This document shows, piece by piece, positions 1 through 12,100 of a DNA stretch of 64,000 nt (position 1 is its first letter; every line of letters starts with the position of its first letter). Below the pieces are notes generated by a model. The model ran no database searches. It had not been told where the DNA came from and worked only from the letters and a program-made list of their open reading frames with translations. This DNA is from Strigops habroptila. Its lineage: Eukaryota > Chordata > Aves > Psittaciformes > Psittacidae. The DNA lies in assembly GCF_004027225.2 (NCBI RefSeq), contig NC_044290.2:9192906-9256905 (forward strand), in the 5' to 3' direction. Both the position numbers and the translations under genes were made by a program.

Positions 1-2750
1 AAAATGTAGGTCTCAGTTAATTTAAAAAACAAAAGCAAAGCGCAAACACCAACTAGGAGTTACAAGTATACTACAAAGAACATGCATACCAGCCATGTGT
101 AGGATACATATTGGTATAACATGATACGAAAGAAAATGGGGTCAGGATATGGTGGTTGTAATTTACTTCTTTTTTTGGGGGAAGGGGAACTCACTGAAAA
201 ACAGATCTTAAACTACTCAAAATTGCAACAAATTGGAATGTGGACCATTCTTCAGAGAATAATGTCTACTCTCAGACACAGCTATGTGACGGAACCAGAT
301 GTGGTATGACACGAAGTGAAGGGAACCAGGTACACAATCACGTGAATGGGACCTTGCACAGAATGATGTGACAAAACTGTAAAATATTATGCCAGGATGT
401 TTGTCATTTTGTGTATGGAGAGCTCAAAACATACCTATGACTAGTGACAACCAGATGGGCGAAGTTACACATCCATTCTCTCTGCCTAAGCAAAAGCAAG
501 CTGACTCAGAACCTTGATCTTCTTGGGTTTTTGGAGACCACTGACCACCTGCCATGTGCTGCTGTAGGAATTACTGCTGTCCTAGTCCATCGGCCTGCAA
601 GCACCACTCACCAATACTATGCACTAGCAACAGGACTGTAGCTAGCACATACTCCACAGAACGAGCACCTCTGATTTCTTGGGCCTCTGGATACACCCCA
701 GATACTCAGATCCTGCCTTTTCTCTTAGTTTTCAAATTAAAACCAATCACACAAGCCAACCTTCTATAACGAATGGACAGATACAGCTCCTTCTGACAGC
801 CACCAACAAGGACTGAGCCTGTCTCCTCTCCCCAAAAGGGACAGCGTTTGTTTCCTCCTGATGACACAGAAGCACACTTGTATTTAGGTGCAGATGCTAA
901 ACCTCGCCACTAGAATGTGCAGCAGGTGTCACACAAACAAATAAGTCAGAATCCAAGCAGGAATCGTAGAATGATTCCTACTTACTGACCATCCTTGAAA
1001 GATACCCTTACTGACCATCCTCGAAAACCATCTGAGCAAATCCCTGTAACCCTGGAGTACCGCAAATGAGAACAAAATGTGTTATTGCAGATTTATTACA
1101 TCCTAAAAAATGCATAGGGTATTCATAAAATACCACAAATCAGCACCTTTCTCTTTTTCTGAAGTAGAAAAGAGACACCAGCACAAAGAAGATGCCTACA
1201 TATATATATAAAAAAAATAAAAAATAAAAATGTTTACCAGAAATCTGTTTTAGAACTTGACTAATCCCTTTCCAAGCAGTGAAAGGACAATGTAGTTCAA
1301 CAGCACAGTCATCATTTGTAAGAACATAAAAACTTAGAATTCACAAAAAGCAAGCAGCAGAACTCTATCATATTGCTGAGGATACTACTGAGTTATTAAC
1401 ATACCATTTTCTTCGAGTTTTACTCTGTGCATTTAAGCACAGTTCTCTATTCAGGCTACCAAAATTCATGCGATGCCCACATTTGTCATCAGCTTTCTCA
1501 AATGCCCACCAGACTCAACAGAACTGTTTAGTCTGCCAATCAAATCCTTTTGCTCACAAAATTTGTTCATCTTCTCTTTATTTTTGTGACAGTTCTTTCA
1601 ACTTAGATATAATGGTGAATTAACAACCAGGGCATGAACTCTGCTATTTCTATAGTAGTGGTAGCACAGAGAGCAGTCCAGTATCCCACACTGGTATAAT
1701 GGTCAGACCTACTGAACAACCAAGGTTAAAAATCCCCCAAAGACCTCAACTTCATTAAAAATAATAAATTAACACCCTAAAAAGGCTAGAAGGAACCTCA
1801 AGAGATCCTCTAGTCCTGGCCCTACTTTTGGAATGAAGAACCATTGCTGGAGTGAAAGCACTACTCCACCTCTATGCTTATCAGCACTTAAACCACCACC
1901 AAATGCCACCAGTTAATACTTTTTGCTATTGCCACTTGTTAAGCAGATACATACTCACTTGGAACTGGGCTGAAGTCAAATTTGACTTACATGCACCTCT
2001 ACACAGCTACAAGTTCACCATTACTAACTACTGATGTTAGTCACTTCCACCTAAAGCAATCCACCGAATCTTCCACTCCACCACTTACTAAATGTCTTCA
2101 CAAGCTTTGTACGTAGCATAAGCTTTTTTCCTCTTTCACAGTCAGAATCAAAGTACACAGAGCTGCAGTTTTCACTTTGTCAAATGCTACATATTCATTT
2201 TTTATCAACTTTGGGATGTAAACTATAACACACAGAAACTGTCTCTTCCTGGAACATTGTCCAAAGTGAACTGCAGTCCGGGTTCCAGTGACATGGAACC
2301 CCTTTTACTGGCTACTGACTTACAAAAAAAGGTCATTTATTGAAAGGCGGCACCAAAGGTATTTCTAAAGAACATCAGCTACTTGTCCATGAGAAACTGC
2401 TCAAACCAAATTGTCACTTGCTTCTGAGGCAGAGGCAAAACGGCAAAAGAAAGAATAACAGAGCGGAGGAAAAAAGAAAAGAGTATGTGCATGTGAGACA
2501 GAAAGGTCATACAATGGAAACATGCAAACAAGTGGAAATATAAATCATGTACATTGAGAGTATAAATCAAGTATGTTAATAGTTTTGTAACTGCTAGTGG
2601 AAACAGAGACTTTATTCTTTATACCTTAGTGATCTCTGCAATAACACCTGATACTCTATCTCCAGTTCTAGAACTACCTTGCACTAACAGCTAAATACTA
2701 AACCTACAGCTAAGAATTCAGAGTAAAAGGCTGTAGCATTTACTACTCAC
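1..2750 (-). other. BPTF: BPTF intron 27, truncated by the window edge
   Basis: No coding exon was found in this stretch. In particular the expected continuation of PHD2 (an IGCDRCQNWYHG-type stretch) is absent on the minus strand. It holds a short (TA)n plus A-rich run at about 1201-1232 and a likely old CR1 remnant at about 1780-1840. Open frames here are short and lack codon-use or family support. Confidence 0.8.
1780..1840. mobile_element. Possible old CR1 LINE remnant
   Basis: The stretch GAAGGAACCTCAAGAGATCC followed by TCTAGTCCTGGCCC resembles the CR1 3' region (a GGAAGGGACCT-GAGATCATCTAGTCCA type sequence). It is short and diverged, so the call is tentative. If correct, it lies in the same antisense-on-plus orientation as the CR1 fragment at the right end. 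Confidence 0.4.
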
Positions 2751-3103
2751 TTAGACTCGTCATAAGGCGTTTTGCAGATGCAGTAAAGCTTTGTGTCCTT
2801 CTTTGTTTCCTTTGAGGTAGTAGAAATCATTTTCTTTTTCTTGGACTTGGACGCTGATGAATCTTTCTCCTCCTCTCGCTTTCTCTTCTGGGAGGAGACT
2901 GGCATTGGGACTGTGGTGGAGGAGGAGGAGGTGACGCTGGCTGCGTGCTGCTGCGGTGGCGGTGGTGGCAGTGGTGGCGGCGGTGGTGGCGGTGCAGCGG
3001 CGGCGGCAGCGGCTGCAGCAGCGGCGGCGGCTGCAGCAGCAGCAGCTGCCTGGGCTTTTTCTTTTTCTTTCTTAATTTTAGATAAGTCTCTCTTTAGCTC
3101 CTC
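2751..3103 (-). CDS. BPTF: BPTF exon 27 (poly-Ala/Pro tract, start of PHD finger 2)
   Basis: Residues about 2877-2993. EELKRDLSKIKKEKEKAQ is followed by 19 consecutive Ala, then seven Pro, Leu and five Pro. Next come KRKREEEKDSS, SKSKKKKMISTTSKETKK, and LYCICKTPYDESK, the first zinc ligands of the H3K4me3-reading PHD finger. The last codon is split (two bases of Lys) at donor GTGAGT, so the finger is completed in an exon left of the window. Acceptor CACTTCAG; phase 0 in, 2 out. Confidence 0.96.
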
Positions 3104-6100
3104 CTGAAGTGTATTAAATAGAGAGGGAGGCACTTCATATGATTATTCCAGGACAGTATTAAAATCTAGACATAAATCCCCATGTTCACCAGAAGAAAAT
3201 AATTAACGGCATTTAAATATATAGATCTTTAGTGTGCTTAACCTACAACTCACATAACAGTAAGGGATGACGCTCTTGGCCTACTATGACACACTGGCTG
3301 CAATTTATCAGAAGCTGTTTCAGGAAACAAGGTAATTTCAGTGCAGGTGAAAAACAAGCAGCATAAAAAAGGACATGTTTCACAGAGATCCGTGCATCTA
3401 CAGCCACAACTTCTTCCTGCATGTTTCCTTAAAATCTTGCTGAGCAAACATAAACACAGAAACATTCTCCCCAGCTTACAATCTTTCAGAATAACAGTCC
3501 TTACCTGCACTTCAATTTGTAGTTCTTTGTCCAGAAGTGCTCTTTTCTTTAATATTTCAGCTTTCAGCTGTTCTTTATGCTTGAAAAGCAGAGCCGAGAG
3601 CTTAGTAGCGTTCTGTTTACTACGCTTCTGTTCCACACTCTCTTCTCGCTTTCGTTTCTTAGCTGCCTGTTTTTCTTCTTTGTCAATCTTATCCAGAATG
3701 TATTTCATGACTTGGTTGCACACAATCATTCTGGGGAAGAAATAAAGAAAGAGGACATTGTGCTTTGCTGCCAATTTATCCCCAGTTGAGAATGCAGAAT
3801 CATTTAATTCTCCAATCTCTGCAAGTTAAATTATTACATTTCTTAAGACGTGCAAGGTGAATTTAATAACACACGTTGCTCCCACTCACACTTATTTACT
3901 AGACCACCAGTGGGAGGGATCAAGTCCCTAGTTAGGCTCAAGAGGGCCAGTCCCAATTTCATTTAACTGATCTGTGTACTGATCATTCCTCCCCTTTCCC
4001 TATAAAACTCCTAACAAAGCTTAGGCTTTAGTATGATGAGAGATATTTTCATTCAGTTCAGTTTCCACAAGCATGTTTGAAAGAGCTGGATTCTGTTTAT
4101 TCTGATATAGGATGAAAGCAAATCAGAAGCCCGTTAACTTCTAAACCATACATTTCTACCCTCCAGTGACCACAACATATTACTAAGTTTTTGTGTTTTG
4201 GCATAAGGACTGACAAATACATTTCATTTTTTAGAAATCACTATAAACCAGCTCCAAATTGCTTCACTAATGACAACTCAGCATTTATTTTTCATGTTTG
4301 TTGTACACTCAGCTCTTTTCCTGCTCATAAATCTCTTTTCCTGCTCACTTGTTCTTAAATTTTCATTTATTTTACATTTCAAATAGACAATGAATGCATT
4401 TTAGTTCTTCTGAATTTCCTTTTCTGTTCCTGTTCTATTTCGAACCCACTAGAAAACTAAATGCTTCTTGTTGCCAGAGTGACCATGAGAAAGAACTCCC
4501 ATTGACAAATGAGCTGAAAGCAAACAACAAAACAGCAATGGCTGGGACAAGTAGCTGCTTCAACTCTGTACTTACTCAGACATATTGTCTTTTGATACAC
4601 ATTTGTATTTTGGTGACATAAGTAATATACTAGCAAGTAGCACCTAGTGATACTGTTGTAATCAGCTGAGCTTGTACTCTGATTTGATGATCAAAATGTT
4701 ATAGAAAACAGTTATTTTTCCTACTATCTGACAACACACACACATGTGATTATCCAATTGAAGCAACTGCATGAGTGAAAAGGAGTCAAAATAACCCCAA
4801 ACACTCCAAATCTGTGTTCAGCAGCTTCAAGTGTTTGTCGAATAGCACTGTCTTCCAACTCCCACATTCCTTCTGTAGAGTGGACAAGAATGGAAATACA
4901 CTGCTCTAACAAAAGACAAACAAAAATCAGGCTCTTTTTTTGCATCAGAACCCTTAATTCTCCATTCTGTGCTCCTTTAAGGGTGGTTTTTATCTTGAAT
5001 TTAAAAACAGTGGCCAGCTCCAAACACATGGAATACACTTAAAAACATAAAATTAAATTAAAATTGAGAATACACAGAATTCAATTACTTAAAGAACGTC
5101 ATTATGAAAATTACTTCTGAGTGTTACTTTAACTGATTTTGAAATAGCAAAGTTCCTTTAAGCAGAGTTTTACAAACCAGTGTTTCATTATGCCACCATT
5201 CAAAGACATTATAAATGTAAAACTGTCACATCTAAAGGTGCACATTCACCTCTGATTTTCTTCCCTCTCTGCAGGAGTCAGTGTCTTCTTCTGTTTCAAG
5301 TGCTCTATGACAGCATTCTGTTTCATAACCACCTGTAGGACGATACAGAATCCAAAATAAAATATGAAAGCTTTAGCCAGTATTTCGTATTATCACTGGG
5401 AGAACCAGGACATTTCCTAAGTTCAGTAAGTGACAAAAGAAAACTGATTTTATCGGGGGCAGCGCTTGTTTAAAGCCAATACTTGAAAATTGAATTGAAA
5501 ACTAACACCACCCCCCCCCCCCCGAGTAGGGTATTCTGTTTATGTCAAGTTTAAACCTAGGGACTAAATGTAAATTGACAGTATTCCTTCAGTGACTGGT
5601 TGTTTCATTTAAAAAATGGTAACAGCCTATCATATATGTATTTTTTTAAGCCCTGCAGCCATCCAACAACATTACATTTCAGATACCTCTTTGAAACCTC
5701 AGTTTTCTACAGCAGGTAATGAAAGTATTGTACATGTGTTCTGAACATCAGCTCTCCTCTCTACACCCTGTCTTTCCTGAACTGAGAATAAAGATAAGAT
5801 TGTCCCAGCAGCTAGTGGTAAGTTGAATCCAGGTGCCAGAAGACTGCAAACATGGTACAACTGACTTGATGTGCTGTGAATTAACCTAGAATATTTAATT
5901 AAGTTGCCAAAAGCAATCGTGCACTAACTTTGACAGAATCAAATTAACTGCCTATCAAATGTATTAACATGGTTAACAAGAACAGGCATTTAAAATGAGA
6001 TTTTTTTTTTCATTCATTAAGTTTTAATTTCCTTCTGTTAACTTTACCTGTTTCTGGATAATGTCACTTTGATTAGAAGCCTGAAGGGTGTGCTCACGTT

Positions 6101-9100
6101 TAAATTCTATCTGTTGCTGCTTTTTCTTCTGTTGCTGCTCTCTGAGCTGCTGAACTCTCTGCAGCTGCTCCTGAACACTAGCTGCTTGAACTGTTACCAC
6201 ATTCTGAATCTGGTGAGCCTGTACTGGGCTAGTTTGTTGGATCTGAATAGGTAACTGAAGCTTGATCTGCTGGGGCACACTGCCTTGTTGGGCTTGTATC
6301 TGAGCCACAACATGTGACTGAAGCTGAGAGAGAACTTGGACTTGTTGCTGAAGCTGAGGCACTGTAATAAGTTTTGTTGGAGGCTGCTGAAGTTGCAGCT
6401 GAGGACGAGTTGGGGATTGCACAGGAACCTGATTTAAACTTTGAGTAGTTGGAAGGGTTGAGACCGAAGTCTGAACCTGAGGTTGTGATTGCTGCAGCTG
6501 CGCTTGAATTTGTATGGGAGCATGGGGCTGCATCTGAATCTGTTGTTGGGTTGTAGTCTGCACCTGAGCTGGTTGCTGAGGCTGGACTTGGGACTGGCCT
6601 TGTGGAAGGATTGCAGTCTGCGGCTGACTCTGGACTTGCACTGGAGACTGCCCTTGAGCCTGGGTCTGTGCTGGAGACTGAACTGGAGATTTAGATGACT
6701 GTGCTTCAGGTGTGACTGGAGAGTCAGCGGATGCTGCAGTCTGAGCTTCAGGCTGGCTCTGAGCTTCAGGCTGAAGCGCTGGCTGAGGAGCCTGCGGCTG
6801 GGCCGGCAGCACGGGCTGAGTACTCTGATTCTGTACTTGAGGCTGGCCTTGCTGCTGACTCTGAGGCTGCAGCTGAGCTGGTGGCAGCGCTGATGTTGGC
6901 TGTGCCTGTGGAGCTTGCTTCTGCTCCCCTGTAGCTATGAAGGATGAAAACAAGTATTCCATTAATTTCAAGTGACACATCAATGAGCCTCACTAATTCA
7001 AACCTTTTAGAACTATTGTAAAGCTCTATGCAGAAATTCAAGAGATTTCTAGGATTATAATACACTTCCAACCAATTTACTGTAATAACAGACCATCTCC
7101 AACTGCATAAAACACTCCCATGCACCTGACACTGAAGCTTTTTTTTCTGCAGAATAGAACACTGGTTACCTGAGGTTGAAGTAGAAACTGTTGTTGTAGT
7201 TGTGCTAGCTGTAGTAGCAGCTGCTGGTAGTGGGGTGAAAAGAAATCTCTGAATTGTACCATTTGGCATAGCTGCTTGCATAAGCTGTTGTCCTGGACCA
7301 GGTATTACAGTCACACCCTGAGGGATTAATTGTAATTGACCAGTAGTTTGACCTTGTCCCTGAATTACCACAGTTAATCCTTGACTGCCACCCTAGAAAA
7401 AAGGTAATATTGATGTATTAGTGATTAATTCTTAGACAGATTTTGCTGAAAATCAGAATAATTAGGGTTTTGAATTTCAGAATTCAGTACTTCTACCATT
7501 GCACTGAAAACATTTCCTAACCAAGCATCAGATCTGTAACTCACAGGAGTCTCTTTTTACCCTATGCTTGACTCTAAGCTTATTTTTGCCAGCAGACCTC
7601 CATGATCTGAGCAGAAGCTGTATGAACTTTTTCCTCCTCCAGTTCCAGATACTGTAATTTTTCCTCTAACACTGTGGATAACACGAACGAAAACTAAATC
7701 TTCACACCAAGTCAAAAAGACAAGGAATGAACATTACGTTCTGGAGGCCATGCAAAATAATTACATCCCTTACTGCTATTAATGCAAAGACTTTTTCCAT
7801 GCTGCTAAACTTCCCTGATGCTAGTCACGTTATTGGGGAAAACAACAGGAAGCAATACTTAAAACTTTAAATATTTAAGCTTCTTTCAGGCTGTAATTAT
7901 GCTATTGGTCCATTCTAAATGAAGGCCAAACCACACATTTATGAGTGGATACACCCAAAGGTTTGATAAGTGTTAGCACATTTCCATGCTTAGAGGCTGT
8001 AAAACATTTTACCTGTCCTTGTGTTAGCTGTGTGAGCTGGGCCATAGTAAGCTTCACTTGTCCCTGCTGAGGGCGAGTGGGCTGTGGCGTGGTTTGTGGC
8101 TGTGTTTGTTGAGGTGGTGTTCCAGAACTTGTGACTGTTTTCTGGCCAGCACTGGAAGAAGCTGTGCTGGTACTAGAAACTGCTGTTGAGACAGGCTGAC
8201 CCCTGATTATCTGAGTGACCACTTGCTGCGTCTGACCTGTAAGAGAATGACTTGTGATAAGAAACATGTTTCCAATATTTTAACCATTAGACACAGCAAA
8301 CCTCTGATCACAACAACTTGCAATCATCAGACAAGTGAAGCGAACACTGCAGTTTGCACACCTATTTTCTTTACAAACCATTTCTCTGTGTGGTTGACTG
8401 AAAAATGTCTGAAAAATGTTCTCTATTTTAATTCAATTCATGGACTTCATGCACAATTATTATTTTTTTTTTGGCTTTTTTAAATGAATGGACTTATGGA
8501 CTTGAAAACATCAAAATGAGGTATGTTTGTATTGGGACATATGACACAGAAAGCATGAAGAAACAAACCATGGATTTCACACTGGAAATTTAAATATTAA
8601 AGTGAACCTACTGGCTGGAAGAATACCTTGTTGCACCACCACAGGTGTTCGAATGATGGTCTTCCCAAGTGTTGACTGCTGCAGTGGTGTCCGTATCACT
8701 GTCATACCAGGGCGAAGCGGTGTCCCTTGCACTACCTACATGCACCAAAATGGACACATGAGACAAGTCACTGGGATATGCCTGAAGTTTGGTGGTGGTT
8801 TTGTTTGTTTCGTTGTTTTAATACAGTAAGGAATGACAACATGCAAGCAGATCCAATATTTTTTTATCTATACCCGTAGCATTAACCTTACCAAGCTCTA
8901 AACTATTGGTTTTTCCAATTGGAGAGAATTGTTGTACCTCTTTGGAATAAAGGATTGCTGAGATGAGCCAAAACCATTGAAAAGTGACGAGACAGAACTT
9001 TTAATATCTGCAAACAACTTAAAATACATGCAGTATATTTTTTTGCATTACATCATCAGAAAAACATCTTACTTGTGAAGTGCTTGTTGTTCCTAATGTC

Positions 9101-12100
9101 CCCGTGGTATTTGGCCTAATGGTTACAGTTGCTGTCCTTGGCTGGAATGAAGTAAATGTTTGACTTGCACCTGTAGTTGATGGAATGATACCCAATACCT
9201 TTTGCTGAACTTGAACAACACCTAATTAAAGAAAAATTGAGAGTTCATTAATGATGTGATTGCAGCAGAAGAAGTAACTGCAACTCCAGGATGGCATTTA
9301 AAAATCAGTCTCCAGGTTTCTAGAACATCTTTGAGCCTGTCAAGATTTCTTGGGAAAGCCTTTGTCACATTATAAAAACAAGCAGCAATATACTCTGTTG
9401 ATAGTCCATCTACATTTTAAGTTAAGAAATAGGTATTTTAGAAAAGATTAAAGAAAGAGTGAATCTTCACAAAGATCAGTTTGATGGTAACTGTTGAGTA
9501 AGACCTTGCATTGTCACGGTGCCACAAATTAATATTATACAACCATTAAAAGCTACAATCTCATTAATTTAAAATGTAGGAGACCAGTTTAAACACTTTT
9601 CACCTACAAGCTTGTGGTGCTGAAGAAACTGGGTAATGCTTTTCCTGTCACCTAAGAAATTTCAATACAAAACTAGTAGCCTTCATGATTTCCTCGGATG
9701 CTAAATATAACAGAGACAGAGAATTGAGCTTTTCTGTTCAATACACATTCACAAATCTCAAAATATTAAATCCTCTTCTTGAGGCAAGAAGAAAATCCCT
9801 GATCTTAGTTTGGAGCCAAACTCTTGCTCATCAGTGAAGAGCAGATGTAGGTATTAATAACTAAGAACAGCAGCCTTTTTTTTTCTTTCATGAAGAAAGT
9901 TGTTCTGTTGATGTATAATCTAGGTTAACAAAAAGCATGCTTCATTCCACATTGTTAAAAATAAAACTCCTAATTCTGCACTATGAGATGCAGAATAATT
10001 TACAGGCAAAACACTTGCATTTTCCCCCTACAGACACAAATATGCAATATGGGGGGAACAAGTTCTAGAAACATAAATATTTTTTCCCCCTTTAAGTCAC
10101 AGTTTACTTCACTGGGAAAATCGTGTCAATGGAGAATGAATGAGCAAGCTGGAACACATATTTAATGCAGTTCCCTTTCCCCTACCTCCTTGAGTTGATG
10201 GCACATTGACGGCAACAATCTTGCTGTTTGCAGGGAGTGGCAGCTTAGTTATCACTTTCCCTGCCATCGTTACTGGACTGCCTGAGATCTGGAAGGTCTG
10301 CCCTGTGCTGGCAATGGTTGTGGCTGAAGTGGCAGCTGTGCTAGTGGCTATTGAGGTACACAGAACAGTCAGTTTTAGAGCAGAATAATTAGTCCATGAA
10401 ATGACTTTTTCAAGTATGAAACAGCAAACTATTTTTACAATCATTTTTGAATGTGTCATGCTTTCTTTGGCAAAGATTCTTTTTTTGGATACAGTACATT
10501 ACAGCTTAGAATGCTTTCATTATCAATGATTACTAGTACAACGACTGTGAGTAATAAATGAGACAGGTCAGAAATAAGACTACCTAGCAAGTCTGAACAA
10601 AGGAAAATTAGACAGGTAATATCTCAGAAGTGTCCTGCTGACATAGCAAGAGATTAAAGAGCAAAGATAACAAGAAATGTAATAATGATACATATTCTGG
10701 AGATGTAAGTACTATATATATGCTGAACTCCAGCATGTATTCTTTTCATGATAAATGGCTACTTACCTGTTGAAGATTGGCCTTGTTTAACCCAAGTTGC
10801 AAAAGTCTGATGGAAATTCTTGTTCTGTTGGAATGTTACTGTAGCTGGAGAACCCACTTTTGTAGTAAGTACTACTTTGGTTCCAGTGGGGACTGGGCCC
10901 GTTAAAGGGCCTACCACAACTTTCTGTGGTGTTGAGACAGTAGTTGCAGTGCTGCTGGATGTAGTGACTGCAGGGGACACACCTACTGTAGGTATCTGCT
11001 TCTGCTGTTCCAGCCGTTTCTGTAGAATTCAGGAGAAAAATGAACAAAGGGATAATTAGCATTTTCAGGGTTTGTAAAATAAACGCTGTCTTTCCCAGTA
11101 TTGGAAAATAAAGAACTCTGGCAGGATTTTAGTTCAGGTTGTAAAGGAGTGAAGAAAAAGCTATTTCCACACCCTATAGCATGAGACTCCTTGACACAGC
11201 CAGAAATTTTCCTTTATAGCATCTTTAAAATCCTCAGTTTATGTTAATTTCACTGCATATTTTATTTTAAAGAAAACTTAGTCTCAGATCAATCTGAAAG
11301 GTTAAAAAACTTTGACAAATATCCATCTATTTGGCTTTGACCATTTGCACACAGCCTGCATCTCTGCCAGTAAGCAGTACATCATCGTTAACATGGTTTA
11401 TTACTAGCATTCCTAGGTTTAGAGCTGCCTGCACGGAGATCCTGCCACTTACAGAAAGAAGACTGTATCATTCTACTGCACCATTAAGAATGTAATCTTA
11501 AAAATCACTTTTTTAACCGTAAATCCAGTTTGCAGCCTGCTTAAAAAAATTAGGTTCAAAACCCCTTACCTTACCCAGCAACCTTCTGGGCTGTAACTGG
11601 GCTGTAACCTTCAAGAAGGTACATGCAATTTAGAGAGCCACTTCGTGAAGGGACAGTATCAGTAAGCTCTTTTAAAATTCCAACACATCTAACATTTTTC
11701 CCTAGGTTACTGGAATCATCTCTGTATTTATTAAACTAAATTCCAGTGCTTGGTTAGTATTACATTGTGGTAATGCCCACAAATCAGAAATACTTATTGA
11801 CTAACAATATATTTCCTTCAGGGAAGATGAAATGAAAAAGGACTAAGTTGGAAAAAAGCAAAATTCTTAATAATGTACATGAAATACCAACATGGCATTT
11901 GGTCTCCTAATTTTAATTGCATACATTTATACATACACACCACATCTATACACACATATCTATATGTAGTCACATAAAATTACCAATAGGCTTCATTCAG
12001 TCAACTTCAGATAGTATAAAATCAAAAGATGCAGTTTGATTGGAGCATGAAGAGCAAATGCAGTTGTATTCCCAAGTCAGCTTTTCATTATACCACAGGA

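Noticed and set aside
1..2750. Search for the remaining BPTF PHD2 and bromodomain exons
   Set aside because: No matching sequence was found on the minus strand, so these exons must lie beyond the left edge.
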